Both the position numbers and the translations under genes were made by a program. The notes under the pieces are model-generated. The model saw nothing but the letters and a program-made list of their open reading frames with translations. It did not search any database and was not told the origin of the DNA. A stretch of DNA of 64,000 bases, taken from contig QBLS01000013.1 in the NCBI GenBank assembly GCA_003249015.1, positions 1 through 64,000 of the forward strand. Direction: 5' to 3'. The stretch is from Pseudanabaena sp. (lineage in GTDB: Bacteria; Cyanobacteriota; Cyanobacteriia; Pseudanabaenales; Pseudanabaenaceae). Shown here one piece after another: positions 25,227-34,191 of this stretch (the stretch's first letter is position 1; every line of letters starts with the position of its first letter).

Positions 25227-25784
25227 TAGATTTACAGAAGTAGCACTGTGACGCAAACGATTTAAGCTTTTGTACTTTCGGCGCACAAAGCGTAAAAAAG
25301 TTAGCCACTTCTGGGCGGGATAGTCAAAAAATGAGAATATATCACCGTAAGCCTCAAAAGCATTTTGATGATGCAACCAATGTCTTTCGGGAGTGGTGAT
25401 AAATAGGAAGTCACACCATGTCTTAAAAGGCTCTGGAGTCCTCCATTCAAGTATGGAGACGTGTCTCCATACAACATGAATCTCACCCAAAATAAGTCCA
25501 GCAATAGTACCCATTGCTGAAAGCTGCCATAACCAAGGTGCAAATATAAAGTAAGGAACTGCGCCTAAAATGCCATCTAGCAGGACAAAGGGATTTTTGG
25601 TAAGCACCGCATAATGTAGAAAACTACGGTTTTTACCATGATGGACGATGGTGTGAAATTTTCCGAATACGTGTTCAGGAACGTGATAGAGAAACGTTGA
25701 GAAGAAGTCTCCTAAAAGAAGTAGCAGTATTACAGTGGCGATCGCCTTAATTATCTCTAAAATGACCTCTGATATAACTTCCAA
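25224..25784 (-). CDS. Fatty acid hydroxylase/sterol desaturase superfamily protein
   Basis: A 186-residue integral membrane protein. Two His clusters that would hold a di-iron centre are visible: HTIVHHGKN near residue 43 and HWLHHQN near residue 136, with HVVWRHVSI between them. At least three hydrophobic helices are present (EIIKAIATVILLLLLGD, FVLLDGILGAVPYFIFAPWLW, MGTIAGLILG). The protein is shorter than most members. Substrate unknown; a lipid or carotenoid is likely. Confidence 0.75.
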   Translation of the reverse strand: MEVISEVILEIIKAIATVILLLLLGDFFSTFLYHVPEHVFGKFHTIVHHGKNRSFLHYAVLTKNPFVLLDGILGAVPYFIFAPWLWQLSAMGTIAGLILGEIHVVWRHVSILEWRTPEPFKTWCDFLFITTPERHWLHHQNAFEAYGDIFSFFDYPAQKWLTFLRFVRRKYKSLNRLRHSATSVNL

Positions 25785-25983
25785 ATTAAACCCTCACAAC
25801 TTTGCCTAAGCCTAGAAGATGAAGTTAAAGTTGGGTTTATAGTGAGGTTAAGAATAGATCTATAAACAATAAACTTACCTAATCTGCCCAAAAATCGTTA
25901 AATTAAGCTCTAAACGAACTTAAAGAAACTTAATCTTATTCCAGCTATTTTAGTAATTTCTTTCCTGTGAATAATACCGAACC

Positions 25984-26036
25984 AAAACCCGAAAGCGAGT
26001 AGCGGCAATTTGTGCCGCTACTCGCTTTCGGGTTTT
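25984..26036. terminator. 23-bp hairpin with AATTTGT loop
   Basis: Arms AAAACCCGAAAGCGAGTAGCGGC and exact complement. It lies just after the 3' end of the following minus-strand gene and probably terminates it. Confidence 0.65.
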
Positions 26037-26052
26037 CTAAGACTGGCGATCG

Positions 26053-26508
26053 CTATAAAACAGTATTATCATTCTGCGAATTTGACTTAGTAATATTTTC
26101 TAGGCGATCGCTTAAAAAGCGATACCATCCCGCCGCAATATCAACATCAGTAAATCTAATGCTAGGCATTTCTCCATTTTTAAGAACTACTTCGAGAGAA
26201 ATCTTTTTGGCATTAAGCGGAAATTCAGAATCCCTAGCATCATAAAACTTGCTGTCAATCCGAAACCTAACCCTTTCAATGTCTTGAAAGTTAATTGATC
26301 GCACATCTTGAGGATCTTTGCGGGTTGGTCTTCCCCATGTTAAGAGATCGCCCTTTTGCCCCAGTACCGCATAAATATCGTACTTATGGCGTTCAAACTG
26401 TTCAGCCCATCGCTTATAAGCTTCGACCTTCTGATACTCATTCCATCCAGACCAAGCCAGCCAAAAGAACACCACTAGTAGAGGTAGCCACAATAATCCA
26501 CGTTCCAT
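26053..26508 (-). CDS. Conserved cyanobacterial membrane-anchored hypothetical protein
   Basis: A 151-residue protein with one N-terminal helix (LLWLPLLVVFFWLAWSG) and a soluble remainder. Visible blocks are KYDIYAVLGQKGDLLTWGRPTR and ISLEVVLKNGEMPSIRFTDVDIAAGWYRFLSDRL. The orientation suggests a single-pass protein with the soluble part probably cytoplasmic. I recognise the type as cyanobacteria-specific but know no function. Confidence 0.75.
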   Translation of the reverse strand: MERGLLWLPLLVVFFWLAWSGWNEYQKVEAYKRWAEQFERHKYDIYAVLGQKGDLLTWGRPTRKDPQDVRSINFQDIERVRFRIDSKFYDARDSEFPLNAKKISLEVVLKNGEMPSIRFTDVDIAAGWYRFLSDRLENITKSNSQNDNTVL

Positions 26509-26598
26509 AGATTAAAAATTTATTTTTTTACTAATCAATCTTGCTGCACTTTACGCAGAAAAATCTAATTTTATTATCAGCGTGGAACGCTGCTTTTA

Positions 26599-26672
26599 CG
26601 AGTATGGAGGGGCTCGAACCCCCGACCCTCAGAACCGGAATCTGATGCTCTATCCAACTGAGCTACATACCC
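26599..26672 (-). tRNA. tRNA-Arg (anticodon CCG)
   Basis: A 74-base cloverleaf. The acceptor GGGTATG pairs with CATACTC, the anticodon stem TCAGA/TCTGA encloses loop TTCCGGT, and the T arm is GGGGG TTCGAGC CCCTCC-like. The CCA end is not encoded. Reads CGG codons. Confidence 0.95.
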
Positions 26673-26806
26673 TCTTGAAATGAAATCATAGCATAGCTCT
26701 TAAGCAAGGCGCGAGTGGCAAATACTAAAACATAGCAATGTGGCGCTTCGCGCCGCTATTGCTATTTTGGGGCTTAGGCATTGCTTGCACTGCCAATTCT
26801 GCAATA

Positions 26807-27724
26807 TTAACTATTAAAAGAAAAGCGTCGTACAGCCAATAAGCTCCCCATCACGCCAATTACAGAGCCAAATATTACCAATACTGTGGGAAGCAAAATT
26901 TGTAACCTTAAGTCCGTGGTCAAGCCAAGGGTAAGCGATTTAATCAATTCTGGCTGATTGACGATCGCCTCACCCAAAAGATTAATACTAAGCATCAGCA
27001 TCCCATAGGCTGCGACAGCTCCCGTAATCCCAAAAAATACACCCTGTAGAACAAAGGGGAAATAAATCCACACAGCCGTGGCTCCCACCAATTGCATCAC
27101 CTCTATTTCCCGCCGCCTTGCTAACACAATCAACCGAATCGTCGTCGTAATTACAGCGATCGCAATGATAGTAAAAATTGCCACAATCGCCACACTGCTA
27201 TTACTCAAGGCTCGACGCAACTGACCAATGCGTTCGACCACTTCATTGGTATACCAAACTTCATTGATTCCCTGTAAACCTGAAATACGCTTAGCCACAT
27301 CAGGTACGCGATCGCTAGATACAGCTCTAACTTTAAACTCATCCACAAGAGGATTACCTCCTAACTGCTGGGTTGCTTGGCTCAAGTCATTTTTACCCAG
27401 ATCTTGCATCAAGTTTTGCCATGCATCCTCTTTGGGAATCAACTTCGCTGCCGCTACACCATCAACTAGCAATAAGCGCGATTGCATCGACTCCCCTGTA
27501 ATGTTTTCATCAAGGTATACCGAAATTTCTAATTGGCTCCCCAACTGCCCCAACACATTTTCGAGTTGCCAAGAAACTTGTAAACTTGCCCCAAATAAAA
27601 ACAGCAGTACTGCGACAGTACTGATCGCAGCCCAATTCATCCAGCCACCCCGCCGCAACCCTAAAAAAGTTTCACGCAGCAGATAGTCAATCTTAGTGAA
27701 AAATCTAACGACGTTTTGTACCAT
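26807..27724 (-). CDS. ftsX: Cell division ABC transporter permease FtsX
   Basis: A 305-residue membrane protein. One N-terminal helix (WAAISTVAVLLFLFG) is followed by an extracytoplasmic domain (LEISVYLDENITGESMQSR, then VDEFKVRA) and three C-terminal helices (VAIVAIFTIIAIAVITTTIRL and two more). RRREIEVMQLVGA is the conserved cytoplasmic coupling loop. With FtsE it controls peptidoglycan hydrolases at division. It lies 113 bases after ftsE on the same strand. Confidence 0.95.
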   Translation of the reverse strand: MVQNVVRFFTKIDYLLRETFLGLRRGGWMNWAAISTVAVLLFLFGASLQVSWQLENVLGQLGSQLEISVYLDENITGESMQSRLLLVDGVAAAKLIPKEDAWQNLMQDLGKNDLSQATQQLGGNPLVDEFKVRAVSSDRVPDVAKRISGLQGINEVWYTNEVVERIGQLRRALSNSSVAIVAIFTIIAIAVITTTIRLIVLARRREIEVMQLVGATAVWIYFPFVLQGVFFGITGAVAAYGMLMLSINLLGEAIVNQPELIKSLTLGLTTDLRLQILLPTVLVIFGSVIGVMGSLLAVRRFSFNS

Positions 27725-27837
27725 ATTTACAGCCTTTTATATTTTTGCAATTTATGAAAGCGTTGTAGAGTCATACTTTTATAAATATTTCTGGGTTTTA
27801 AGTCTGCGCAAAGCACCACCACTTATGCTCTGGTCAA

Positions 27838-28596
27838 TCACACGATGTAACCATTTTGCAAATGTAAAACTGGATGATTAGCAGCTCTGACCAATTGCTC
27901 ATCGTGGGTAGTCAGCAAAACAGTAACGCCAAAGGAATTTAGCTTTTTTAAAATTTTGATTACTTGCCAAGCATTATCAGGATCAAGGTTTCCTGTTGGC
28001 TCATCAGCAAGCACTAAGGGAGGCGTATTGACGATCGCTCTGGCAATACTGGTTCTTTGCTGTTCACCACCTGAAAGCTCTTCGGGAAAGCAATCCGCCT
28101 TGTGTAATAGTCCAACCATTTTGAGAGCAGGTTGGACTCGCCGTTGAATTTCTTTATAGGTATAGCCTTGAGCCATAAGGACGAAAGCCACATTCTCAGA
28201 GACAGTACGCCGAGGCACAAGCTTATAGTCTTGAAACACAATACCGATTTTGCGCCGTAGCATCGCAAGATCATTACCTTTCAAAACGTTGAGATTAAAC
28301 CCATTCACAATTACTTCGCCATCGGAGGCTTTCTCCGCACCATACAGGAGTTTTAAAAGTGTAGATTTCCCCGATCCCGAATGCCCTGTAATGAATTTAA
28401 AATCACCTTTATATAGCTCAACATTCACATCTCGTAAACCGACAGCACCATTAGCATAGGTCTTACGAACATTCTCTAATTTGACAATGACCGTCTTTTT
28501 AGTGCCAGTACCACTTGCCTCAGATTTTGTCCCTATATTTGGGCTGGGGACTTGTGCATTAAGTTGAGAACTAATTTTTGTTGGCAGTTTTAGCAT
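27838..28596 (-). CDS. ftsE: Cell division ATP-binding protein FtsE
   Basis: A 252-residue ABC ATPase. Walker A is TGHSGSGKSTLL, the Q-loop is in GIVFQDYKLVP, the signature is LSGGEQQR, Walker B is LVLADEPTGNLD, and the switch His is in LLTTHDEQ. Compared with the family it has an N-terminal extension of about 30 residues rich in Ser, Thr and Gly (PSPNIGTKSEASGTGTKK); the core begins at VIVKLENVRKTY. It forms a complex with FtsX, encoded next. Confidence 0.95.
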   Translation of the reverse strand: MLKLPTKISSQLNAQVPSPNIGTKSEASGTGTKKTVIVKLENVRKTYANGAVGLRDVNVELYKGDFKFITGHSGSGKSTLLKLLYGAEKASDGEVIVNGFNLNVLKGNDLAMLRRKIGIVFQDYKLVPRRTVSENVAFVLMAQGYTYKEIQRRVQPALKMVGLLHKADCFPEELSGGEQQRTSIARAIVNTPPLVLADEPTGNLDPDNAWQVIKILKKLNSFGVTVLLTTHDEQLVRAANHPVLHLQNGYIV

Positions 28597-29041
28597 TGGC
28601 GATCGCTTTTATAATCTGAAAAGCTAAGCATAGATACTCTAAGCTTGCCCTTTTTACTTGAGATTATACAGATCTAGTCAAGGGATCATCACTGTAGATT
28701 GTCTTAAAAAAATTTAATTTTACGCCAGTTTACGAAATGACATAGCAATTTGCATCCATTATTCGGAATTTCATACTCATAAGGTATTATGGGCAAAACT
28801 TAGCAGCAAATTAGAAAACCCCTGTCACGATCAAGGGACTATAATATGGGGCGCACCCACCCACATACTGAACCAGCTAAGGCATTTACTCTTAATCACT
28901 AATCAAATTTCATTCATAAGGTGATTAATATAGTGCTTTTAATGAGATAGTTTGGATTGATCAAAACTATCTATCAGACTTGCTAGCTAATAACATAAAC
29001 ACAAATGTCCATTCACCGAACCAATTGAGGGGTTATCAGCA
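28597..29041. other. 445-base gap between divergent ftsE and the response regulator
   Basis: A TATAAT hexamer is at 28840-28845 but I see no good -35 box. An imperfect inverted repeat AATCAC / GTGATT surrounds 28895-28930. No reading frame is convincing. The gap should hold promoters for both directions. Confidence 0.45.
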
Positions 29042-29617
29042 GTGGCAGCTCATAAAATATTAGTAATAGACGACAGTCGTGTAATCCGCAATATGGTGCG
29101 GGATATGCTCCCTCCTGCCAACTTTGAAGTAATAGAAGCGGCAGATGGCATCAAGGGCTTAGAAATGATCCAACAGGCAAAACCTTGGATGATCATGCTG
29201 GACTTCCTATTGCCTCGGATGAGTGGGTTTGAAGTATATGAGGCCCTACAACAGAGTCCAGAACTGAGCCGTATTCCCCTAGTTTTGATGTCTGGTCGCA
29301 AGGAAGAAGTAACCAGTAAGATTTCGGAGCCGTTTGAAGATAAGTATTTGGTATTTATCGAGAAACCCTTTGAGCAGAAAGAATTGATTACAGCGATCAA
29401 AAGAGCTATGGTGCTTGTCCAAAAGCGCCCGCCAATATCAGTTATATCTGCACCGTCATCGGCGGCTGATATGGCAACCCATGATCGTATCGATGAGGGG
29501 CTTACCAAGAGAGTTGCGGATTTAGAAGAAAGATGTACAGTGTTAGAACAACAACTATCTACGCAGCAAAAGCAGTTTCAGCAGCTTGTTGATTTTATTA
29601 AGAAAAAATTAAAGTAG
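29042..29617 (+). CDS. Response regulator with C-terminal coiled coil
   Basis: A 191-residue protein. A complete receiver domain occupies 1-125: acidic pair in LVIDDSRVIR, phospho-Asp in WMIMLDFLLPRMSG, Ser/Thr in VLMSG, and Lys in FIEKPFEQKE. A linker follows, then a coiled coil (TKRVADLEERCTVLEQQL to the end). No DNA-binding domain. The start is GTG preceded by GAGGGG. The output could be protein-protein contact. No kinase is adjacent. Confidence 0.88.
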   Translation: MAAHKILVIDDSRVIRNMVRDMLPPANFEVIEAADGIKGLEMIQQAKPWMIMLDFLLPRMSGFEVYEALQQSPELSRIPLVLMSGRKEEVTSKISEPFEDKYLVFIEKPFEQKELITAIKRAMVLVQKRPPISVISAPSSAADMATHDRIDEGLTKRVADLEERCTVLEQQLSTQQKQFQQLVDFIKKKLK

Positions 29618-29632
29618 TTTTGTATCACTACT

Positions 29633-29669
29633 AAAGAGTAAGGCAGTGCGACGCACTGCCTTACTCTTT
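29633..29669 (+). terminator. Terminator of the response-regulator gene
   Basis: AAAGAGTAAGGCAGTGC and exact complement around GAC, ending in a T-run (TTTTTT), 15 bases after the stop. Confidence 0.8.
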
Positions 29670-29767
29670 TTTGGGGTCTGACGAGCTGCCTGACCGACAA
29701 ATTTAAAATCGCTAGAAAGCGTGCATCCCGTCCCCTTATTACAGCGCTTTGCGCTTAGTTAGAACCC

Positions 29768-29811
29768 AAATAAACTTGAGGAAGCGGCGCGCCGCTTCCT
29801 CAAGTTTATTT
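29768..29811. repeat. Hairpin before tcdA
   Basis: AAATAAACTTGAGGAAGCGGC and complement with a two-base centre (GC). It is flanked on the left by CTTTGCGCTTAGTTAGAACCC, a flank shared with 23044. Confidence 0.6.
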
Positions 29812-29924
29812 GTACTACTCAAAGCATCAATAGACTGTAGGGAGATTCTTTAGTCAGCTTTGACATTAATTAAGCGCAAGTTTGAGAGCTTTGCGCGGTA
29901 AAGGCTATAATCTGATTTTTTGTG

Positions 29925-30650
29925 ATGACAGATTGGTTACAACGTACAGAGCTACTGACTGGTGCAGATAGCATTCAAAAGCTAAGCAAAGCTAACGTTT
30001 TGGTAGTTGGTATGGGCGGAGTCGGCAGTTTTGCGGCTGAATTTCTATGCCGCGCTGGCATTGGTCAAATGACGATTGTTGATGGCGATCGCGTTGACCC
30101 ATCCAACAAAAATCGCCAAATTGTTGCCCTAGATAGCACGATAAACCTGCACAAAGCTGATGTGATGGCGGCAAGGATGCGTGATATCAACTCAGAAATT
30201 CAATTAACAGTAATTAAGGAGTTTCTTACGCCAGACCTGATGATGAGCTTGGTTACAACCAAATTCGATTGGGTACTAGATTGTATTGATAGCTTGCAAC
30301 CGAAGCTATATTTTTTAGGGGCTGCTGTTACCAATGGAGTGAAAGTGGTTAGCAGTATGGGCGCTGGTGGACGTATCGATCCGCAGAAAGTTAGGATTGC
30401 ACCAATTTTTGAGACAGATTGCTGCCGCTTTGCCTACAAAGTCCGCAAAGGGCTGCGGCGCAAGGGTTTTGCGGAGGCAAATATCATTGCGGTCTATTCT
30501 GAAGAGCTAGTAAATCGTGATTCTCTGCAACTTACTGACGGCAGCAATTTTAAGCGATCGTATTACGGTACGATTTCATATCTTCCAGCCCTATTTGGTT
30601 TAAATATGGCTAGTGTCGTTATCCGTGAGCTAATGAGTTATACCAAATAG
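29925..30650 (+). CDS. tcdA: tRNA threonylcarbamoyladenosine dehydratase
   Basis: A 241-residue E1/ThiF-fold enzyme that cyclises t6A37 in tRNA. The nucleotide-binding loop is VVGMGGVGSFAAEFLCRAG, followed by IVDGDRVDPSNKNRQIVA and the conserved KADVMAARM and DCIDSLQPKL. Cys-rich DCCRFAYKVRKGLRRKG is typical of TcdA/CsdL. An overlapping GTG one codon earlier is possible. It is monocistronic. Confidence 0.92.
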   Translation: MTDWLQRTELLTGADSIQKLSKANVLVVGMGGVGSFAAEFLCRAGIGQMTIVDGDRVDPSNKNRQIVALDSTINLHKADVMAARMRDINSEIQLTVIKEFLTPDLMMSLVTTKFDWVLDCIDSLQPKLYFLGAAVTNGVKVVSSMGAGGRIDPQKVRIAPIFETDCCRFAYKVRKGLRRKGFAEANIIAVYSEELVNRDSLQLTDGSNFKRSYYGTISYLPALFGLNMASVVIRELMSYTK

Positions 30651-30674
30651 GGATATGGCTGCGCCATATCCCTA
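30648..30674 (+). terminator. tcdA terminator hairpin
   Basis: TAGGGATATGGC and GCCATATCCCTA around TGC; the first three bases are the tcdA stop. Confidence 0.65.
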
Positions 30675-30712
30675 CTGTATTTCTATGAAGATTGCATTGA
30701 ATTAATTTATAA

Positions 30713-30783
30713 AGCGAATGGCGGGAATCGAACCCGCAACATCTGCTTGGAAGGCAGAGGTTTTACCACTAAACTACATTCGC
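30713..30783 (-). tRNA. tRNA-Gly (anticodon TCC)
   Basis: A 71-base cloverleaf. Acceptor GCGAATG/CATTCGC, anticodon stem TCTGC/GCAGA with loop CTTCCAA, T-loop TTCGATT, and U at the discriminator position as usual for tRNA-Gly. CCA not encoded. Reads GGA and probably GGG. Confidence 0.95.
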
Positions 30784-30862
30784 AACTTTTTACTTTGTAC
30801 TTGCAGTTAACTATTATAGCAGCGATCGCCTATTTGTCAAAATCATTTGTCATTGGTCTAAA

Positions 30863-30914
30863 AACCGTAAAAGATTAGGGTTGGTTCAATGTGTAACCCT
30901 TCTCTTTTACGGTT
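30863..30914 (-). terminator. Terminator of the HEAT-repeat gene
   Basis: AACCGTAAAAGATTAGGGTT and AACCCTTCTCTTTTACGGTT pair with two mismatches around about 12 bases, directly after the gene's stop. Confidence 0.65.
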
Positions 30915-30917
30915 AAT

Positions 30918-31682
30918 TTAAAACTCACAATAGCCTTGATCCATTTCAATGCGATCTAAGACCTTAAGCGCTCTTGGGTCACCTAACTTGCGTAAGGCAG
31001 TCCTAGCGTCAGTCTGAACACTCAGATCATCGTCAATTAAGGCATTGATCAGAGCGTCAACGGCATCATGGTAAATTTCTTCTTGAAAATCAAGTTCACA
31101 GCGCATTTGCCCAACCAACTTGCCCAGTGACCAAGCACAATTGCCTCGTACTGCCGACATAGGGTCTTCCGATAAAGCCTCTGTTAAAGGTGCGATCGCT
31201 TGCAAATCACCTAACTGCCCCAAAGCACTAGCAGCCCACAGTCTAACGGCGGTAATGTCATATTTAAGTGCTGAAATTAGCGGTTGCAACCCTGACTTGG
31301 CGCGACAAGTACCTAATGCCCAGACGATACCTTTGCGAACATAGCCATTCCAGTCTTGGTTTAGTTGATTAATGAGAGGAGCGATCGCCTGTTCACTTTT
31401 GTTTCTGCCGAGGGCGTAGGCTACGCTCACTCGCACTAGGGGACATTCATCACTCAGAAGTTCGATGAGGCGTGGGATGGATCGAGGATCTTCTAGTTCA
31501 CAAAATGCTCTCGCAGCCTGCATCCGCTCAAAAATTACTGCTGAGTTGAGAAGTAGCAGCATTTCATCAGGATCAGGAAGAGGTGGTTCTTCTTCGGGCA
31601 ATAGGTCTAAGGGACTAAGAGTCGTTAATTCAAGATCTAATGTTGTTGTTGGTTGATCATTGAGTGTCATGGCGATCGTCAT
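30918..31682 (-). CDS. HEAT-repeat protein
   Basis: A 254-residue protein with five or six HEAT/PBS-lyase-like repeats (AARAFCELEDPRSIPRLIELL, VRVSVAYALGRNKSEQAI, VRLWAASALGQLGDLQAI, VRGNCAWSLGKLV, TDARTALRKLGDPRAL). The acidic N-terminus is PEEEPPLPDPDEM. Related repeats occur in phycobilin lyases, but no specific lyase motif is clear and no phycobiliprotein gene is near. The start at MTIAMTL was chosen because longer reading enters an intergenic hairpin near 31752-31798. Confidence 0.8.
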   Translation of the reverse strand: MTIAMTLNDQPTTTLDLELTTLSPLDLLPEEEPPLPDPDEMLLLLNSAVIFERMQAARAFCELEDPRSIPRLIELLSDECPLVRVSVAYALGRNKSEQAIAPLINQLNQDWNGYVRKGIVWALGTCRAKSGLQPLISALKYDITAVRLWAASALGQLGDLQAIAPLTEALSEDPMSAVRGNCAWSLGKLVGQMRCELDFQEEIYHDAVDALINALIDDDLSVQTDARTALRKLGDPRALKVLDRIEMDQGYCEF

Positions 31683-31852
31683 GGCAAAAATTTGAGCAAA
31701 CTTAAATGCTCCAAGGTGTTCCTGATATCTTACAGTGCTTTGCGCTGAATTCCCAAAAAGCGAGGTTTGGCGCGAAGCACTCGCTTTTGGGGCTGGCTCC
31801 CCAATCAAGAAATAGCGCCCCTATTTCTTGATTGAGGAGAGAATTGCTGATG

Positions 31853-31967
31853 TATAGCAAAAAAAGTTTTGCTTAGGACATAAAACTAGAAGGTGAGTGG
31901 CGGCGCTCCGCGCCGCCACTCGCTTCTTGGGTTTTGATTTGTACTAACTAACTCTTGCTTTGCTATA
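31853..31967 (+). mobile_element. 115-bp MITE-like element, family 1, copy A
   Basis: Bounded by TATAGCAAAAAAAG and CTTGCTTTGCTATA. The centre is GTGGCGGCGC TCC GCGCCGCCAC with outer arms. It differs from the copy at 57216 by only a handful of bases over the whole length. It encodes nothing and would need a transposase in trans. Confidence 0.75.
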
Positions 31968-31970
31968 GCA

Positions 31971-32074
31971 TAGTTAGCTAGGCATAATTAAAAATCAGAG
32001 CCAAAACCTGTGGCGCACGCTGCGCGTGCGCCACAGGTTTTGGGTTTTTATATTTAATTGCGCCTAGCTACTTA
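31971..32074 (+). mobile_element. TAAGTAGCTAGGC repeat element, family 2, copy A
   Basis: Terminal inverted repeats TAGTTAGCTAGGCATAATTA and TAATTGCGCCTAGCTACTTA. The inside is the hairpin AAAACCTGTGGCGCACGC TGC GCGTGCGCCACAGGTTTT. It lies three bases from the family 1 element and 28 bases before thyX. Confidence 0.75.
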
Positions 32075-32102
32075 GACACAATTTAGCAACAAGATATAGA
32101 TA

Positions 32103-32915
32103 ATGTTTCAACCCAGAGCCGAAATTATTGCTGATAGCATCAATTTACAAGGCGATCGCTTAACTACCTTTGTACTTACTTATCATCGAATGATCCATTC
32201 GGAGTTTATGACACACCGAATGCTCAGCAAAAACAGCAGCAGTAGTAGGGCAATTCCTGTTGAGAAAATGATTAAGCTAGTGGAGTCTCAGGAAGTCTAT
32301 CCGCTGCACTGGGGCAAAAATCAAAAGGGGATGTCAGCCCAAGCAGAGGTGACTGAGGAGGAGATCAACATCGCCAAGGCAGTTTGGCAGGAAGCAAGAA
32401 ATGATGCGATTCGTCATGCTAAGAAATTTGTAGAAATAGGCATTCATAAGCAAGTGGTAAATCGACTCTTAGAACCTTTTTCGACAATTACGGTAATTTG
32501 TTCAGGTACAGAATACAAGAATTTTTTTGACCAGCGCTGCCATCCTGATGCTCAGCCCGAAATTCAAAATCTTGCCCATAAAATGAAAGCTGCCTATGAC
32601 GCAAATCAACCGCAGCAGCTAGCCGCAGGTGAGTGGCATTTACCTTTAATTAAGCAAGAAGATATTGACGAAATTAGCGATCGCCATGAATTAGTGAAAA
32701 TTTCGGTGGGGCGTTGTGCAAGGGTTAGCTACCTCAATCACGATGGTATTCGTAGTCTCAGCGATGACATCAAGCTGCACGATCGCTTAATTAGCTCTAA
32801 ACCTGCTCACTTGTCGCCTTTCGAGCATATTGCGATCGCCCTTTCGAGTTCTGAGAAACGAGCAAATTTTACAGGCTTTCAGTCCTATCGGTATGAGCTA
32901 GAACGCAACCAGTAA
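32103..32915 (+). CDS. thyX: Flavin-dependent thymidylate synthase
   Basis: A 270-residue enzyme that makes dTMP from dUMP using FAD and methylene-tetrahydrofolate. The ThyX signature is THRMLSKNSSSSR near residue 38; the first Arg of the textbook RHRxxSxNxxSxR motif is Thr, a variant I associate with a phage and cyanobacterial subgroup. Further blocks are VNRLLEPFSTITVICSGTEYKNFFDQRCHPDAQPEIQ and LSPFEHIA. The gene is followed by a hairpin shared with the converging aguA. Confidence 0.9.
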   Translation: MFQPRAEIIADSINLQGDRLTTFVLTYHRMIHSEFMTHRMLSKNSSSSRAIPVEKMIKLVESQEVYPLHWGKNQKGMSAQAEVTEEEINIAKAVWQEARNDAIRHAKKFVEIGIHKQVVNRLLEPFSTITVICSGTEYKNFFDQRCHPDAQPEIQNLAHKMKAAYDANQPQQLAAGEWHLPLIKQEDIDEISDRHELVKISVGRCARVSYLNHDGIRSLSDDIKLHDRLISSKPAHLSPFEHIAIALSSSEKRANFTGFQSYRYELERNQ

Positions 32916-32955
32916 AAACGTTCAAAGCGTGGCAAAGCCACGCTTTGAATGTTTT
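32915..32955. terminator. Bidirectional terminator between thyX and aguA
   Basis: AAAACGTTCAAAGCGTGGC and GCCACGCTTTGAATGTTTT with one mismatch around AAA. It spans the whole 38-base gap between converging stops. Confidence 0.75.
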
Positions 32956-33967
32956 AAGTGGGCTGGTGGCAAGTAATGCAATGAAACGCGCCGCCACCCA
33001 AAAGAATATGCTTAGCTGAAAGCCCGATTGCCTTGCGTGATGGGAAATATTTCGCAATTTCCTGCACTGCTTGTTGATCATTTGCCGAGCCATAGGTGGG
33101 GATAATCACATGGGTATTGGAAATATAGAAATTGAGATAGCTGGCGGGCATAATCTCACCCTCATCATCAAGAACCAGATTGGGAGATGGGACTTTAATC
33201 ACATCGAGCTTACGCCCTTTAGCATCAGTCATTGACTCCAACTGTTCGGCAATATCTTTGAGAACTTGATAGTTGGGATCATCACTGGAAGTCGGATACA
33301 TACACATAACTTTCCGCGGGGCGATAAAACGGGCGATCGTGTCGATATGTCCATCAGTATGATCATTTAATAGCCCCTCTTCTATCCACAATAATTTTTC
33401 AACTCCCAAAGCGGCTTTTAACCCCTCCGCGATCGCAGTTTGATCCATATGAGGGTTGCGATTAGGGTTGAGCAGACATTGCTTAGTGGTCAGACAAGTC
33501 CCTTCTCCATCCACCTCGATCGCCCCACCCTCTAGCACCCAGTCAAACTCAAACCTAGTAATATCAAGGGTCTGAAGTATCTGATCCGCCACTTGATCGT
33601 CATGTTCTAAGAAATATTTGCCGCCCCATCCATTCCATTGAAATTTAAGTCCTGCTAACTGACCTTCACTATTTTTCGTGTAAATAGGTGTAATATCGCG
33701 CATCCAGATATCACCAAAGGGAATCTGATGAAATCTCACAGGCAAATCGCCCAGCATCTCTTTAGCCAAATCAGCAGTTTCGGGTAGTACTAAAATCTCT
33801 AACTTTTCCGATAGGGCGATCGCTTTAGCTAAGGCAACAAACTCCGCTTGGACAATATCCAAATACTCTAACCACAGATCCCGATGACTGGGAAAGGCAA
33901 GCCAACAAGCACTATGGGGCTGCCATTCGGCAGGTTGTGCGTAACTGTTAAGTTTGGAATAATCCAT
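32954..33967 (-). CDS. aguA: Agmatine deiminase
   Basis: A 337-residue enzyme that converts agmatine to N-carbamoylputrescine in putrescine synthesis. Family blocks are EWQPHSACWLAFPSHRDLW, GDIWMRDITPIY, FDWVLEGGAIEVDGEGT, NDHTDGHIDTIARF and the C-terminal catalytic Cys in LGGGAFHCITCHQ. The start at MDYSKL fits the family; an ATG 16 codons upstream would add unrelated residues and approach a hairpin. A deoxyhypusine synthase-like polyamine gene lies 22 kb away. Confidence 0.93.
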   Translation of the reverse strand: MDYSKLNSYAQPAEWQPHSACWLAFPSHRDLWLEYLDIVQAEFVALAKAIALSEKLEILVLPETADLAKEMLGDLPVRFHQIPFGDIWMRDITPIYTKNSEGQLAGLKFQWNGWGGKYFLEHDDQVADQILQTLDITRFEFDWVLEGGAIEVDGEGTCLTTKQCLLNPNRNPHMDQTAIAEGLKAALGVEKLLWIEEGLLNDHTDGHIDTIARFIAPRKVMCMYPTSSDDPNYQVLKDIAEQLESMTDAKGRKLDVIKVPSPNLVLDDEGEIMPASYLNFYISNTHVIIPTYGSANDQQAVQEIAKYFPSRKAIGLSAKHILLGGGAFHCITCHQPT

Positions 33968-33989
33968 GATTAATATGTATATATTTGGA

Positions 33990-34040
33990 GAACTAGATTT
34001 TTGATGGCGAGGCAAAGCCTCGCCATCAAAAATCTAGTTC
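33990..34040. other. 24-bp hairpin just upstream of aguA
   Basis: GAACTAGATTTTTGATGGCGAGGC-type arms, exact, around AAA. The 3' edge is 22 bases before the aguA ATG. It either ends read-through from petD or sits in the aguA leader. Confidence 0.6.
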
Positions 34041-34090
34041 TTTATTTTACGGCGCAGTAAACAAATCAAATCCTATCGTTAATTAAACCC

Positions 34091-34181
34091 AAACTAAGAA
34101 AGCTCTTAAAAATGTTGCTATGCAACATTTTTAAGAGCTTTCTTGGTTTGCATTTGCATTTTGCCTACGGCAAAATGCAAA
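34091..34181 (-). terminator. Double hairpin after petD
   Basis: Two stems in a row: AAGAAAGCTCTTAAAAATGTTGC around TAT, then TTTGCATTTTGCC around TAC. The second is 10 bases from the petD stop and is the more likely terminator. Confidence 0.7.
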
Positions 34182-34191
34182 CCGCAATATT

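Noticed and set aside
28840-28845. Promoter for the response regulator from a TATAAT hexamer
   Set aside because: No acceptable -35 box 16-18 bases upstream and about 200 bases from the start; chance match cannot be excluded.
32103-32915. Prophage fragment suggested by the ThyX variant
   Set aside because: No phage genes flank it, and composition and HIP1 content match the neighbours.
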